Part shown: in pieces, positions 27,204-37,200 of the stretch
Layout of the letters: each line of letters opens with the position of its first letter
Numbering within the stretch: the stretch's first letter is position 1
Assembly (NCBI GenBank): GCA_900313675.1
Contig: OMSO01000012.1
Span: forward strand, 17,669-81,668
Reading direction: 5' to 3'
From: an uncultured Fibrobacter sp.
GTDB lineage: Bacteria; Fibrobacterota; Fibrobacteria; Fibrobacterales; Fibrobacteraceae
DNA: 64,000 nt
The notes under the pieces: model-generated
The model's input: only the letters and a program-made list of their open reading frames with translations
Databases searched by the model: none
What the model was told of the DNA's origin: nothing
Program-made: the position numbers and the translations under genes

Positions 27204-28022
27204 TTAAAAATTTCCCGCGAGCCTTGTCCAATAGGGGTCCTTGAAATCCTTGGGGTGTTCATAGACCCTGGACCATTCCGCGGCGGCGTTTCCGAATTTA
27301 GAAAAACCGCCCTGTCGCAGGTTCAAAAAGCGAATCAAATCAATCATCCAGAAGGGCACCTGGGAACAGGGACACTTCAGTTCCAGCACGGCGTCGCAGC
27401 CCGGCTTGAAAAAGCGGGGTAGCCCCGTAGAATGCATGTAGTGGGGGTCCACCGTGTAGTCAAAACCAGTCTCTTCCCGAAAACGCATGCCCGTATCGAT
27501 AGTCACCCGGGAATATTCCTCCCGGAGCCCGAACCAGGCCCGGCGTTTGTACTGGGTCAAAAGCCTCGGGTGGGCGTTGTACAGGTGAGTCTTGTACAAA
27601 AAATCTTTCAGGTACTTGCGGTCCGTATCGCTCTTGCAGGGCCAATCTTCCGGCTTCATGTTCCAGACTTCGCCAGGGCTTATCCCCTTGACGGTGGCGC
27701 GGCTCTTGTAGCAGACCTCTTTCACCTTCCGCTTGCTTTCGAAATGGAAGGTGCCGTCTTGTGCCGGGTGCTCACCATAGGTGCGGATACGCATGTTGAA
27801 GCGGTCCAGCAGCCGCGCCTTTTTCCAGCCGAGAAATGTCCAGCGGTCCGAATCCAGGTACAGGTTCGTAATCCAGTAAAAATGACCCGGCGTAATCTGG
27901 GAGTAATGATCCTCTTCGCAATAGGGCGCAATGAATTCGCCGATACGGTCCGCCCATGCCACAGGAATGTGGTACTTGAGCTCGAATCGCTCCAACAGGC
28001 TAAAACCGCGGGCTTCGGCCAT
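27204..28022 (-). CDS. VTC-domain protein (polyphosphate polymerase-like), 272 aa
   Basis: The whole protein is one VTC tunnel domain. Visible hallmarks are ERFELKYHI (strand 1 with Lys), NLYLDSDRW, FNMRIRTYG (paired Arg of the phosphate tunnel), FHFESKRKV (ExKRK), VTIDTGMRF and AVLELKCP (Glu-Lys metal and phosphate site). In yeast Vtc4 this fold makes polyphosphate from ATP; bacterial versions are largely untested. No SPX or membrane domain is attached, so it is cytoplasmic and needs a partner for export. Start overlaps the TolC stop by one base (TAATG). Confidence 0.88.
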   Translation of the reverse strand: MAEARGFSLLERFELKYHIPVAWADRIGEFIAPYCEEDHYSQITPGHFYWITNLYLDSDRWTFLGWKKARLLDRFNMRIRTYGEHPAQDGTFHFESKRKVKEVCYKSRATVKGISPGEVWNMKPEDWPCKSDTDRKYLKDFLYKTHLYNAHPRLLTQYKRRAWFGLREEYSRVTIDTGMRFREETGFDYTVDPHYMHSTGLPRFFKPGCDAVLELKCPCSQVPFWMIDLIRFLNLRQGGFSKFGNAAAEWSRVYEHPKDFKDPYWTRLAGNF

Positions 28023-29413
28023 TACTTGAGGCCCTCCCGCAGGTGGTTTTTCACATTGGGATTTGCAAAGATACCCGTATAGGTCAGCAAGACCAGATAC
28101 CGTTCAAAGATATCGTATTCCAACTTCAAGGCCTTCAGGTCGCTTTCCAGAGCGCTCTCGCGGGCACGCAACAGCAGAAGCGGGTCCGCCCCTGCCGACT
28201 GGGCAAAGTCCTCAAAGAGGTTTCCGGCATTCACCTTCTCCACAAAGTCCTTCTGCACCTTCCACTGGGCCACCAGGGCCACGATTTCTTCGGACAGACG
28301 GGAAACTTTTTGGGTTAGAGTCCGCACGGCATCCAGGTAATCGCTTTCGGCGTCCAGTTCATCCACCTGATTGCGTAATGCGTTCCCGTTGTTGTCATCC
28401 AGGAACGGGAGCCTCACTGCCAGATTCACAAAGAACTTGTCCTTCAGCTGACGGTCATCCTTGTCGGGCACCAAAAATTCTGCCGTACCGTCGCAGTTGA
28501 TCGAAGAACACCCGGTCTTGTCCAGCCAATCCTTGTAATAGTCGTTGTAGGCACCATAGGGGCCCACATCGCCGGCATCCAGTTCCTTGTACTTTTTCAT
28601 TAGGGATTCAATCTTCAGGGAATAGCCCACGCCGATATGGGAAATGAAATCGTTTCCCTTGGCCAGATCCCGCTTGGACTTGGCCTGTTCGTATTCCATC
28701 TTGGATTTTGCCTTCATGACTTCGGGGAACTGGTCGTTTACCGCAATACCGTCTTGCAGTCCCTTGGCAAGTTCATCCATGGTAGGGAGCCACGAGGTAT
28801 CCAGGCCCACGGAATCAAAGTCAGGCACCCAGGACTTGAGTTTCAGCTCCGCATCTTTCAGGGCGGTACTATCTCCCAGAAGTTCTGCACGGCGGGCGGA
28901 TTCTTGCTCCAGGGCCACAATCAGGTCCTGGGAATTGAAGGTCTCGCTCCCAGCCTTCAGGTGGAGCACCTCGATGCGGTCCAGGTTCACCTGGTAGAGC
29001 TGCTTGTCAATTTCGGCAATCTTCCGGCGGATGACATAGCGGAGCGCCCGCTCGTAGCGGTCGTAAAGCAGGTACGAACGGTCCACCGCCAGGCGGGCTT
29101 TCTGGTAATCCCGCAGGGTCTCGTACTGGCGCTTGTCCGCAGAGCCTATACCGAAAGACTTTGGCTTGAGACGCAGTTCAAAGTCGTGCTTCGCAAAACT
29201 GAAACCGTCCAGCTGGTAACGGAATTCCAGGTTGTCCCACAGCTTGGTTCCCACATCCTGGGAAGCCGCCTGGGAGCGTTTCTCCGACGTCTGGTAAACC
29301 GGGTCCTTATCTACGGACTCCACCAGCTGCTCCCAGGTCAAGGGGGCGGCAACGGCGGCAGCGGAAAGGATTGCCGCAAAAAACGCAGTAATAAAAAACC
29401 TATTATCGTACAT
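28022..29413 (-). CDS. TolC-like outer-membrane efflux protein, 463 aa
   Basis: Signal peptide (MYDNRFFITAFFAAILSAAAVAA) followed by LTWEQLVESVDKDP and two long helical hairpins with KAKSKMEYEQAKSKRDLAKG and LRNQVDELDAESDYLDAV, consistent with a divergent TolC family member. A Cys pair occurs in the middle (GCSSINCDG, about residue 300). The tip and loop lengths differ from the TolC at 21041-22627. It is placed between the HlyD and VTC genes, so it very likely forms a channel for their product. Family call is moderate because of divergence. Confidence 0.72.
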   Translation of the reverse strand: MYDNRFFITAFFAAILSAAAVAAPLTWEQLVESVDKDPVYQTSEKRSQAASQDVGTKLWDNLEFRYQLDGFSFAKHDFELRLKPKSFGIGSADKRQYETLRDYQKARLAVDRSYLLYDRYERALRYVIRRKIAEIDKQLYQVNLDRIEVLHLKAGSETFNSQDLIVALEQESARRAELLGDSTALKDAELKLKSWVPDFDSVGLDTSWLPTMDELAKGLQDGIAVNDQFPEVMKAKSKMEYEQAKSKRDLAKGNDFISHIGVGYSLKIESLMKKYKELDAGDVGPYGAYNDYYKDWLDKTGCSSINCDGTAEFLVPDKDDRQLKDKFFVNLAVRLPFLDDNNGNALRNQVDELDAESDYLDAVRTLTQKVSRLSEEIVALVAQWKVQKDFVEKVNAGNLFEDFAQSAGADPLLLLRARESALESDLKALKLEYDIFERYLVLLTYTGIFANPNVKNHLREGLK

Positions 29414-29524
29414 TCACAAACCTATACACTTCTATCTCTTTCAGGCAAGTGATTGCTTCGCACCTACCGTGCTCGCAATGACATCTCCATTCTACATCAC
29501 TCACTACTCATCACTCATTACCCA
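29414..29524. repeat. REP-like hairpin plus heptamers between HlyD and TolC genes
   Basis: 111-nt spacer with an imperfect hairpin ATTGC...GCAAT around 29452-29482 ending ATGAC, then CACTCACTACTCATCACTCAT-type heptamers. It lies inside the five-gene operon. Confidence 0.7.
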
Positions 29525-30616
29525 TTACTCATCGCCACTGCCGAAAAGGGCTTCCATAATCCGGGTCGCCAGGTCCTTGATCTTACCTTCTTCGGAAATG
29601 GCCACCATCTCCCCCAGCAAGAAGGAATTGTCTTCGGGAATCTTGATGGTCACTTCGCGGCCATACACCGGCATGTCGGGCATTTTCCACATACGGTCCG
29701 GGAACACCACGATACGGCTAGAAAGGCCGACCACCTCGCCCTTGATGGGCTTGCCCTTGCCGCCCAGAGTGCGGATCTCTACATCTTTGCCCAGGTTCAT
29801 GCGCTGGTAGACCTGCTCGTTGATGTATCCGCGGATTAAAGATGGGGACTTGTGGGTCAAGGTCACGATAGGCGTAAAGCTAGAGACCTTTTCGCCTTCA
29901 CGAACGTTCACGCTACCAACCACCCAGCTTTCCTTGGCAATCTGCACCAGGTCGGCCTGTTCCTTTTTGAGCTGTTCCAGTTCCTTGTGCAAGGTGGCGG
30001 CCTCGGTGGCGCCGCTTCTCCTTTGAAGACTACGGCTCCCCTGCAAGAGGGCAATCTGCTCGTTGGCGTTTTTCTCGGCCAGGGCCAGCTCGTCTTTCAG
30101 GTTCTTGATCTGCATGGCCATGCCGTCGTTGCCACCGGCCTTGGCGTTGTTTCCGCTCAGGCTTTTCAGCTTAGAAGAAATTTCCTTGTTCTTCTGGTAT
30201 TCCGTTTCCAGCCTGTTGATTTCAAACCGGAGCGCCGCACTGCGGGTAGCAAGGTCCGCCTTCACGGAGGCCACCCGCTGGTCGATATCCGCCTTGTTCA
30301 GGCTGCTACGACCCTCGATGGCGTCCAGCTCCCGGGTCACTTCGTTGATGCGGAGCGTCAAATCCGGGCGGTTCAGTTCCACGATGGTATCACCCGCCTT
30401 GATTTCTTGACCGGGCATCACATGGACCTTCACGATTTCGGTAGCGCTAGGCACGCTGATGATGGTTTCAGAAGCTTCGGCGATGCCCTGGAACAGGGCG
30501 ACGTTCCCCTGGTAAAAATACCCCAGACCCACCACAGCCACTACGGCCAGAATCCAGGCGATAGAAAGCTTGCGCTTGTAGATAGAAGAAATGAGGAATG
30601 TGTTTTTCAAAGCCAT
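29525..30616 (-). CDS. HlyD-family membrane fusion protein, 363 aa
   Basis: N-terminal anchor helix (LSIAWILAVVAVVGLGYFY), first lipoyl half (VKVHVMPGQEIKAGDTIVEL), a long coiled coil (about residues 95-225), second lipoyl half (GSVNVREGEKVSSFTPIVTL) and a barrel region (IRGYINEQVYQRMNLGKDVE) to the acidic C-terminus. The start ATG follows GGGGAGGAACGAAA. It is 13 nt downstream of the DUF4956 gene. As an adaptor it should bridge an inner-membrane component, here the DUF4956 protein rather than an ABC or RND pump, to the TolC-like channel. Confidence 0.9.
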   Translation of the reverse strand: MALKNTFLISSIYKRKLSIAWILAVVAVVGLGYFYQGNVALFQGIAEASETIISVPSATEIVKVHVMPGQEIKAGDTIVELNRPDLTLRINEVTRELDAIEGRSSLNKADIDQRVASVKADLATRSAALRFEINRLETEYQKNKEISSKLKSLSGNNAKAGGNDGMAMQIKNLKDELALAEKNANEQIALLQGSRSLQRRSGATEAATLHKELEQLKKEQADLVQIAKESWVVGSVNVREGEKVSSFTPIVTLTHKSPSLIRGYINEQVYQRMNLGKDVEIRTLGGKGKPIKGEVVGLSSRIVVFPDRMWKMPDMPVYGREVTIKIPEDNSFLLGEMVAISEEGKIKDLATRIMEALFGSGDE

Positions 30617-30629
30617 TTTCGTTCCTCCC

Positions 30630-31313
30630 CTACATGTCCGTGGTGGCGTCCTGCATCATGAACTGGATGTCAGAAAGCCCCTCCACCTTGGAGAGTTCCG
30701 CAAGGACTTCGGCCGCAGGCTTAGACGCCTTCAGCTTTATCTGGTAGGCAACGTCTATGCGCTCGCCGCCGTTCACCTCCCGCATGGTTATCAAGATAAA
30801 CGTCTTCAGGTTTTTCCGCAAAATCTTTTCCGTTTCCAGGCGGGGTTCCGATGTATTGGGCATGGCAAAGCGGAGCATACCATCAAAGAAATGCTTGGTG
30901 CCAAGACCCGTGCGAGAAAGCAAGAAGGCAACTACACAGAAGGCCAAAGTTCCGCCTACGGCAGCGCCCCAGGCATACACGCCGCAACCGATGCCAGCGC
31001 CCAAGGCCGCAAAGATGAACATGATGTCGCGGGGGTCCTTGAAGCTGGTGCGGAAGCGGACAATGGAAAGGGCGCCCAGCATTCCGAGACCGCGGCCCAC
31101 ATTGTCGCCGATGGCCTGCATCACCGTAGCGGCCACCACCGAACTGAGCACCAGGGCCTGCACATAGTTTCTGGAGTAGGAAAGTCCGAGGAAGGTCCGT
31201 TCGTAGGTCCAGCCGATAATGGACGAAAGCACAAAGGCCAACAAAAGCGTATAGGCCAGGGTAATGATAGTGGCGTTAGCCGTACTGGATTGAACAGCCA
31301 ATAAGTCGAGCAT
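30630..31313 (-). CDS. DUF4956 membrane protein, 227 aa
   Basis: Three to four membrane helices (IITLAYTLLLAFVLSSIIG, YVQALVLSSVVAATVMQAIG, IMFIFAALGAGIGCGVYAW, GTLAFCVVAFLLS) with the signature LGALSIVRFRT...DPRDI between helices 2 and 3, then a cytoplasmic alpha/beta domain (about 150-227). The layout resembles MgtC-like small membrane proteins. DUF4956 genes often neighbour VTC and CotH genes in other bacteria (from memory), and VTC is in this operon. Start ATG 31313; on the minus strand the upstream region has GTATCTTTTAGAG as a likely -10. First gene of the operon. Confidence 0.85.
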   Translation of the reverse strand: MLDLLAVQSSTANATIITLAYTLLLAFVLSSIIGWTYERTFLGLSYSRNYVQALVLSSVVAATVMQAIGDNVGRGLGMLGALSIVRFRTSFKDPRDIMFIFAALGAGIGCGVYAWGAAVGGTLAFCVVAFLLSRTGLGTKHFFDGMLRFAMPNTSEPRLETEKILRKNLKTFILITMREVNGGERIDVAYQIKLKASKPAAEVLAELSKVEGLSDIQFMMQDATTDM

Positions 31314-31559
31314 AGAAACTCCGTTGTTTATACCTCTAAAAGATACTTTTTTAGGGGGATTTTATCCCAGCACGTTAACTACTTAAACGATATTATTCAA
31401 CGCCCTTAATTTTTTTTTACAAAGGGTGGGAAGAAACACCCCTATTTTTCCATTCCCAGCAGGCATCCCGCCGTTTCACCAATTCGTTCTCGCCCTAGCG
31501 CCGTTCTCACGAAATCTGCCGCAATTCATTGCCATTGGCAAAATTTTGTATAACAGTAC
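31314..31559. other. Spacer between divergent genes, no gene seen
   Basis: The DUF4956 start-side promoter lies at the left. The rest holds AT-rich runs (a nine-T block near 31410) and no convincing open frame, hairpin array or repeat. Confidence 0.6.
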
Positions 31560-31587
31560 TTGACCAGGGAAAATTAAAATATATATT
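31560..31587 (+). promoter_or_regulatory. Sigma70-type promoter of the lipoprotein gene
   Basis: TTGACC (31560-31565), 16-nt spacer, TATATT (31582-31587). The start ATG 31623 follows AAAGGA. Confidence 0.75.
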
Positions 31588-31622
31588 ACTTTGTGGAAAA
31601 AACAAAAACCAAAGGAAAACTT

Positions 31623-32393
31623 ATGAAAAAAGTTCTCACCCACTCTCTCGCCACCTGCGGAATACTTCTGTTTGCCGCCTGCTCTGACAACTCTTCCAAT
31701 GCCGAGGGAGGCTGCCCGCTAGCCAGCCAACTTCCGCCTTCGGAAATAAAGTGGGAAGAAATGTCTGAATATGACACGGGTTCCCAATTCTGCACTGCGG
31801 ACATCTGGGGCGAAATGTCGATGAACGCAGAAGATCTGAATAACTACAACGCCCAGGTCGTCGCTAATGGTTTTGACATGACTCAAAAGGAATGGGGCGA
31901 TGGCTACAAGTACGAATTTACCAAAAGGGAAGGCGACGCTATCACCACCTTTACCTTTGCCTACAGCACCAACACAGGAGCAATGAGCGAGATTTCCATT
32001 ACAAAGAACGTCAAGCAATATGTGAACGGCGGCATGGACCGTGTCATAGAGGGACTCACCCCGCTTCTTCCGACCATTGCAAGTACGCCGACAATCTTGA
32101 AATGGGAGACGACTAGCGAGACGGCGACAGCAAGCGGCTCTACCTACAAGGGCAAGACAAGTGCCGAACTGGATGCCTTTGTCGGCCAGTTGGTTACTGC
32201 AGGGTGGCAGAACGTGATGATCGAGTTTATTGTCAATACCTGGACAATTACGGCAACCAACTCCATAGACGGCGCAAATTACATGCTTTCCGTCAATGTG
32301 ACGATTATGAGCACCTATTCCGGCTCTACCTGGGAAACGGCCGAATCCAGTTATTCGGACAATCAGCTTTCGCTGATTATCACGAAAATGTAG
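31623..32393 (+). CDS. Lipoprotein of unknown function, 256 aa
   Basis: Start ATG 31623 after AAAGGAAAACTT gives MKKVLTHSLATCGILLFAAC with a clean lipobox. The mature part has a second Cys pair (GCPLASQL and FCTADIW) and two related halves, each with an alpha/beta unit ending in a WTIT or YEFTKREGD-like strand. The recurring pattern (N/A-ELDAFVGQLVTAGWQNV and EDLNNYNAQVVANGFD) suggests duplicated small domains. No known family recognised. It stands alone between its own promoter and terminator. Probably envelope-anchored. Confidence 0.8.
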   Translation: MKKVLTHSLATCGILLFAACSDNSSNAEGGCPLASQLPPSEIKWEEMSEYDTGSQFCTADIWGEMSMNAEDLNNYNAQVVANGFDMTQKEWGDGYKYEFTKREGDAITTFTFAYSTNTGAMSEISITKNVKQYVNGGMDRVIEGLTPLLPTIASTPTILKWETTSETATASGSTYKGKTSAELDAFVGQLVTAGWQNVMIEFIVNTWTITATNSIDGANYMLSVNVTIMSTYSGSTWETAESSYSDNQLSLIITKM

Positions 32394-32440
32394 GCGGACA
32401 AGTCTGTCGCAACGCTGACAACATATCCCGAGTAATTACC

Positions 32441-32468
32441 ATGACGGATTCGTTCCGTCATTTTTTTA
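32441..32468 (+). terminator. Terminator of the lipoprotein gene
   Basis: ATGACGGA-TTCGT-TCCGTCAT followed by seven T. 48 nt after the stop codon. Confidence 0.88.
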
Positions 32469-32473
32469 TTAAC

Positions 32474-32499
32474 AAAAAAGTCCGGGAGCAAGCCCGGAC
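32474..32499 (-). terminator. Terminator of the DASS transporter gene
   Basis: On the minus strand GTCCGGGCT-TGC-TCCCGGAC-type stem followed by TTTTTT. Back to back with the terminator of the convergent lipoprotein gene. Confidence 0.85.
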
Positions 32500-32526
32500 G
32501 AAACATTCTCTTTTGCAAACTGGAAG

Positions 32527-34164
32527 TTACTTCGCAGCGGCGGAGTCAACGACTTCGACCTTAGCGGCCGTATCGGCGCTCACGGCGACCGTAGAGTCGG
32601 CGGCAACAGCAGCGGCCGTGTCAGCGGCAGCAGGAGCTTCCACAACCTTTTCGGCGGCAACAGGAGCAGCCGGGGCGGCTTCAGCTGCCTTGGGAACCGG
32701 CGTACCGAAGAAGTTCACCTTGGCAAGGAAGATCATCATGATCCAGGAAACGACCAAGCCAAGGATACCCATGACAACGCCGGTAATGGCCATGCCGCGA
32801 GTATCGGTGTAACCCGTAGCGTGGGCAAGAGCGTTAGGCGGCGTAGAGATAGGCAGGCTCATGCCGAGAGAGCTTGCAAAGGCAACAGACACGAGGAGGG
32901 CGGTCACGCCACCCAGGCCGACCAGGTTGTCCTGGCAGGCAATGCCCACGGCGCAAAGAATAGGAACAAGCAATGTAGCCGTAGAAGTATGGCTCATGAA
33001 GTTCGCCATGAAGAGACAGATGATGCCGCAGCCAATCATCAGGGCCAGCGGAGACCAGCTTGCAAACGGGATAGTCTTGATAAGGTGAGCGGCAAGACCC
33101 GTAGCGTTGAGACCAACACCCAGGGCAAAACCACCGGCCACGAGCCAGAGCACGTCCCAGCTCATGGCGTTCAGGTCTTTCTTGGTAATCACGCCGGTCA
33201 GGGCGAACACGGCCATAGGAATCATAGCGATGGCGTTGTCGTTGATACCGTGGACATTCTTACCGGTCACCCACAAAATCACGCAAAGGACAAAGGTAAT
33301 ATAGACGATGATTGCCTTGGGGCTGGTGTCGAACTTGCCCGCCCCTTCGATGTTCAGGACCATCTCTTTCATCTTGATGGGGTAAATCTTGAGAAGAAGA
33401 AGCCAAGCCACCACCATGAGGATAATCACGTAGGGGATACCGAAGGCCATCCACTGGCCAAATGTCACGGGGTTTGCCACCAGGTCACCGCGGGCCACGG
33501 CGTCGTTCAGGGCACCGAGAGCGATAGCGTTAGGAGGCGTTCCGATAGGAGTACCCATGCCGCCGATGTTGGCGCCAAGGGGAATGGCAAGGGCAAAGGC
33601 TGCCTTACCGCGGTCATCGGGTTCAAAGAGCTTGAGCACCGGGGCGAGGATGGCAAGCATCATGGCGGCGGTGGCGGTATTGCTCATGAACATGGAGAAC
33701 ACGGCGGTAATGAGCATAAGGCCCAGAAGCACGAACTTCGGGTTCTTGCCGAAGGGCTTCAGGAGAACGCGGGCCAGGTTCAAGTCCATCTTGTACTTGG
33801 TGGCTGCAGCAGCGAGGAAGAAGCCGCCCAAGAAAAGCATGATGATGGGGTTTGCGAAGGTGGCCATGATGGACTTGTGGCTGATCATGGTCACGCCGTC
33901 CACCCGGAAAGGCGTCAGGGAAGAGTCGGACATGGTCACGATCATGAGCACGATGACCAGCACCGACGTGGACCAAATGGGGAACGGTTGCAGAATCCAG
34001 AAAAGGGCGGCCATCACAAAAACGCCGATGACGCGAATTTCGAGGGGATTCAAGATTCCCATGGGGCTTGCGGCATCGAACCCGAGGGATTCGTAGGGCA
34101 AGAAGAGGGCGACAATCGCAAGGATCGACGCGATGATGAACTTGATGAATTTAGCCTTTGTCAT
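32527..34164 (-). CDS. DASS/SLC13-family anion transporter (di/tricarboxylate or sulfate), 545 aa
   Basis: Start ATG 34164 (MTKAKFIKFIIAS); an upstream in-frame ATG would add 13 unlikely residues. About 11-12 membrane segments. Family signatures are duplicated: SNTATAA with IGTPPNA in the first half and SHTSTAT with ISTPPNA in the second, which form the anion and sodium sites. Substrate is probably C4-dicarboxylate such as succinate, or sulfate; the sequence does not decide. The last ~50 residues are an Ala/Val-rich tail with repeated AADTAAAVAAD-type units, similar in character to the FKBP tail. Confidence 0.9.
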   Translation of the reverse strand: MTKAKFIKFIIASILAIVALFLPYESLGFDAASPMGILNPLEIRVIGVFVMAALFWILQPFPIWSTSVLVIVLMIVTMSDSSLTPFRVDGVTMISHKSIMATFANPIIMLFLGGFFLAAAATKYKMDLNLARVLLKPFGKNPKFVLLGLMLITAVFSMFMSNTATAAMMLAILAPVLKLFEPDDRGKAAFALAIPLGANIGGMGTPIGTPPNAIALGALNDAVARGDLVANPVTFGQWMAFGIPYVIILMVVAWLLLLKIYPIKMKEMVLNIEGAGKFDTSPKAIIVYITFVLCVILWVTGKNVHGINDNAIAMIPMAVFALTGVITKKDLNAMSWDVLWLVAGGFALGVGLNATGLAAHLIKTIPFASWSPLALMIGCGIICLFMANFMSHTSTATLLVPILCAVGIACQDNLVGLGGVTALLVSVAFASSLGMSLPISTPPNALAHATGYTDTRGMAITGVVMGILGLVVSWIMMIFLAKVNFFGTPVPKAAEAAPAAPVAAEKVVEAPAAADTAAAVAADSTVAVSADTAAKVEVVDSAAAK

Positions 34165-34205
34165 AGTGGGCCCAAATGTAGAAATTATGGCCCCCGGTGG
34201 CAATG

Positions 34206-34234
34206 AAAAAAAGCCCCCGATTTAGGCGGGGGCT
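34206..34234 (-). terminator. Terminator of the giant surface-protein gene
   Basis: On the minus strand AGCCCCCGC-CTAAA-TCGGGGGCT followed by TTTTTTT. 27 nt after the stop codon. Confidence 0.88.
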
Positions 34235-34261
34235 ACTTTGTAAGTCAAATGTAAGAGAGCG

Positions 34262-37200
34262 TCACTTGATGGCGACAGAGCCGGCGGCCTGCTTAGAGCC
34301 CACGCGGACGCGGACCATGTAGAGTCCGGACTTGGGGGTCTGCAGGGTCAGGGCATTGGAACCGGACACGGCCGTTCCCGAAACAGAGGACAGGACCTTG
34401 CCCTTCATATCGAGGATTTCCACGTAGGCCCTGGCACCTGCCAGGCTTTCGGAGACCTGGAAGCCCACCTGCAGGGAGTTACCCGCCTGGAAGGCACGGA
34501 GCCCGTTCAGCTTCTGGGCCACCACGGTACGGGCGGAGGGCGCCACACGGACCACAGCCGTCTTGGCCATGCTCCCGATGGAAACCTTCAGGGTGTCGTT
34601 CTCGGCCATCTGGGTAGTGGTACCGTCAACCGTCACGAACACCTTGAGGCCAGCGGCATTCAGGTCGCGGACACCTTCGAAGTGCAGGTAGCCCGTGCGG
34701 TCGCCAGAGGCTTCCAGAGAGACCGTCCATTCGTAGCTGTCGCCGGCGGCCTTCTTGAAGGACTTGGAGAGGGACTTGTTGCCGTCCTTGATGGACAGGT
34801 TCACATGGTCACCCATACCGGAAGGCGGCTCTTCGGAAGCCCATCCGGACTCGGAGACGCCCATGAAGTTCCAACTGTCCCGTTTGCCCTTGGCGTCGCG
34901 GAGTACGGCACGAATCACCCAGCCCTTGCCGCCGGAGGCTAGCTCGACGGTCTTCTTCAGGGGCTCGACCACATTCTCCTCGCCTTCTGCGTCTACGGTC
35001 GCTACAAAGGCAGGCTTAGAGGGCAGTTTCCACTGGCTCGGGCCTGTGACCTTCGCCCATACGGCCTCATACGGACCAATCACATCCACAGGTTCATAAT
35101 CACCAAGGCTGTCGTTCCAGCTGTAGAATTCAATGCTGGACTTTTCAGTAGCGGCCTTTTTCTCGTTCGGGTTTTCACCATAGAGGTCCACATACCAGCC
35201 GTAGGGGTTAGCCACCATATTCCAGCCGGTATAGACACTGTCCATATTCCAGACCACGGGGTCCTTAGGAGCAGCCATATCCTTTTTCATGACCAGCGGG
35301 CGACCTTCCAGGGAACTGTACCAGTAACCCGTCAGGTTGTCCACCTTGTCGTCCCGGTTCAGCCTCTGGTATTGCCAGAAGGCGCCCGTGTTCCGGGTGT
35401 CGTCCCACCAGTAGAAGCGAATATCGTCGTCCCAGGTCACGGAGTCCATAACCACGTTGGACAGCGACAGCATGCGCCAGCCGCCTTCGGCAGCAGAAGC
35501 AATTTCGGCCTTCACCTCGAAATCCTGTTCGAACACATCGGAGGACTTACTGTTTGCAACCGTGGCCGTCAGCAGGAACGTGCCCGCACGCAGGGGGTAG
35601 TAATCCCAGGAGCCTTCGTAAGGCGTCTTCGAGATCTGGATTACGGAATCCGCAACCACTTTCCCGTCATCGTCTTCCAGCACAACCTTTACAGATGCAC
35701 CACTTGCGCCAAACTCGTTGGTAGCAAATTCAAAGCGGATAGCGCTACCGGACTGCAACAGTTTCGATGTGACGAACTTGGCCGGTGTGGGATTTTCCGG
35801 CATAAAGTAGGCAGCGAAAGTAGCCTTGGTGATGCTACCCGCAAGGGTATCCCCTTCGTGATACACATACTTCTTGCCATCCAAGGTCATAACCAGGGAA
35901 TCCAGTATGTAATCCTTTGCAGGCAAGCCCTGGACCACAAAGCTCGAACCCTTCACATAGTAAGGCAAGAGCATGGTGCCGTCCTTGGCGAACTTGTGCA
36001 GTTGGGTGCCGATTATCTTTCCGGTGGAATCCTTGCGAATTTCCTTGAACGCCACGGAACCGTTCTCAGATTCCGTCAGCTTCGTCTGCTTGTAGCTAAG
36101 CTCCTCGACGCAGGTCTTGGCATCTACCCACTTGGCGTACAGGGGGTATTTCTCCTGACGGTTGCCAACTTGCAAATCCAATTCCTCTGACAACGCAAAA
36201 TTGAACACATCAAACGCCACTGCCCAATTGTCAGGCATTTCATATTCGCAATTAGGTTCGTCATTACAATCAGGGTTCCAATTGACATCGGGCCCTTCCA
36301 TGACGGGTTCATCCTGATTTTCAATATTGGAATGCACGGTCCAGCCCTCTACGCATTGGTCTGCAGTATAGACCCAGAACGGCAAATCGATGGCGTCATC
36401 TTCGGCATTAAGCTTGTATGTTCCCACGGAATCAGAATTCTCGCCGTAAAGAACATCGGTCTTGCCGGTTTCAAAAACAATATTGAACTTCTTGTAGGTG
36501 TAGTTGGCGGAGAATTCCATATTCGAAGACATAAGCTCCCACGAATCGATCGTCAACAGGTCGCCTTCCTTGAGTTTTTTTGTCTCCGGGGTCCCTCCAT
36601 CGAAGGAAGCCTTGGTGAAAGTAATGTCTCCATCCAATTCATAACCTGGATAACCGTCGGCAAAGACCTCAAAGACAAATTTATTGGTATCAGCGTAAGG
36701 CACCAGGATTCCCGTCACGCCCACATCTTGCTGTACAGACTTATGCCTCAGGGTATCGCCCATCCACACCTGCTGTAAGACGATGTTCCCTAGTTCGGAG
36801 TTATCCTTGACAACATAGTTGTTCCAGACCAATTCCTGTTCTTCGCGAATACGATAGCCTGCATAATCAGAACAAGAAGCCACATCGTATTTCCATTGCG
36901 CATACAATTTCATTGACTTGGAGCCGTCTTTATTGGTCGTGTAGGGAATGCGCTGCTCTTCTTCGTTACTAAGCAATTCCTCTACCATCCCAAAATTGGA
37001 CATGTAAATGCCATCAGAGTACAGGTCTGGAGAAAACTCTCCCACAAAACAAGCATCCGTCCGGAAAGCATACCATTGATAGGATTCAAAGAATTGCTCA
37101 TACTGATTTTCAGCGGTATAGGTAGCACCAAGTTCGGTTTTACCGTTCCAGGTAGTCGCTATAAAGAGCGGATTATAGTCTGTATTAGTTTCGTAATTGA

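Noticed and set aside
32821..34206. 461-codon frame on the + strand
   Set aside because: Antisense of the DASS transporter; composition typical of reverse reading of membrane codons.
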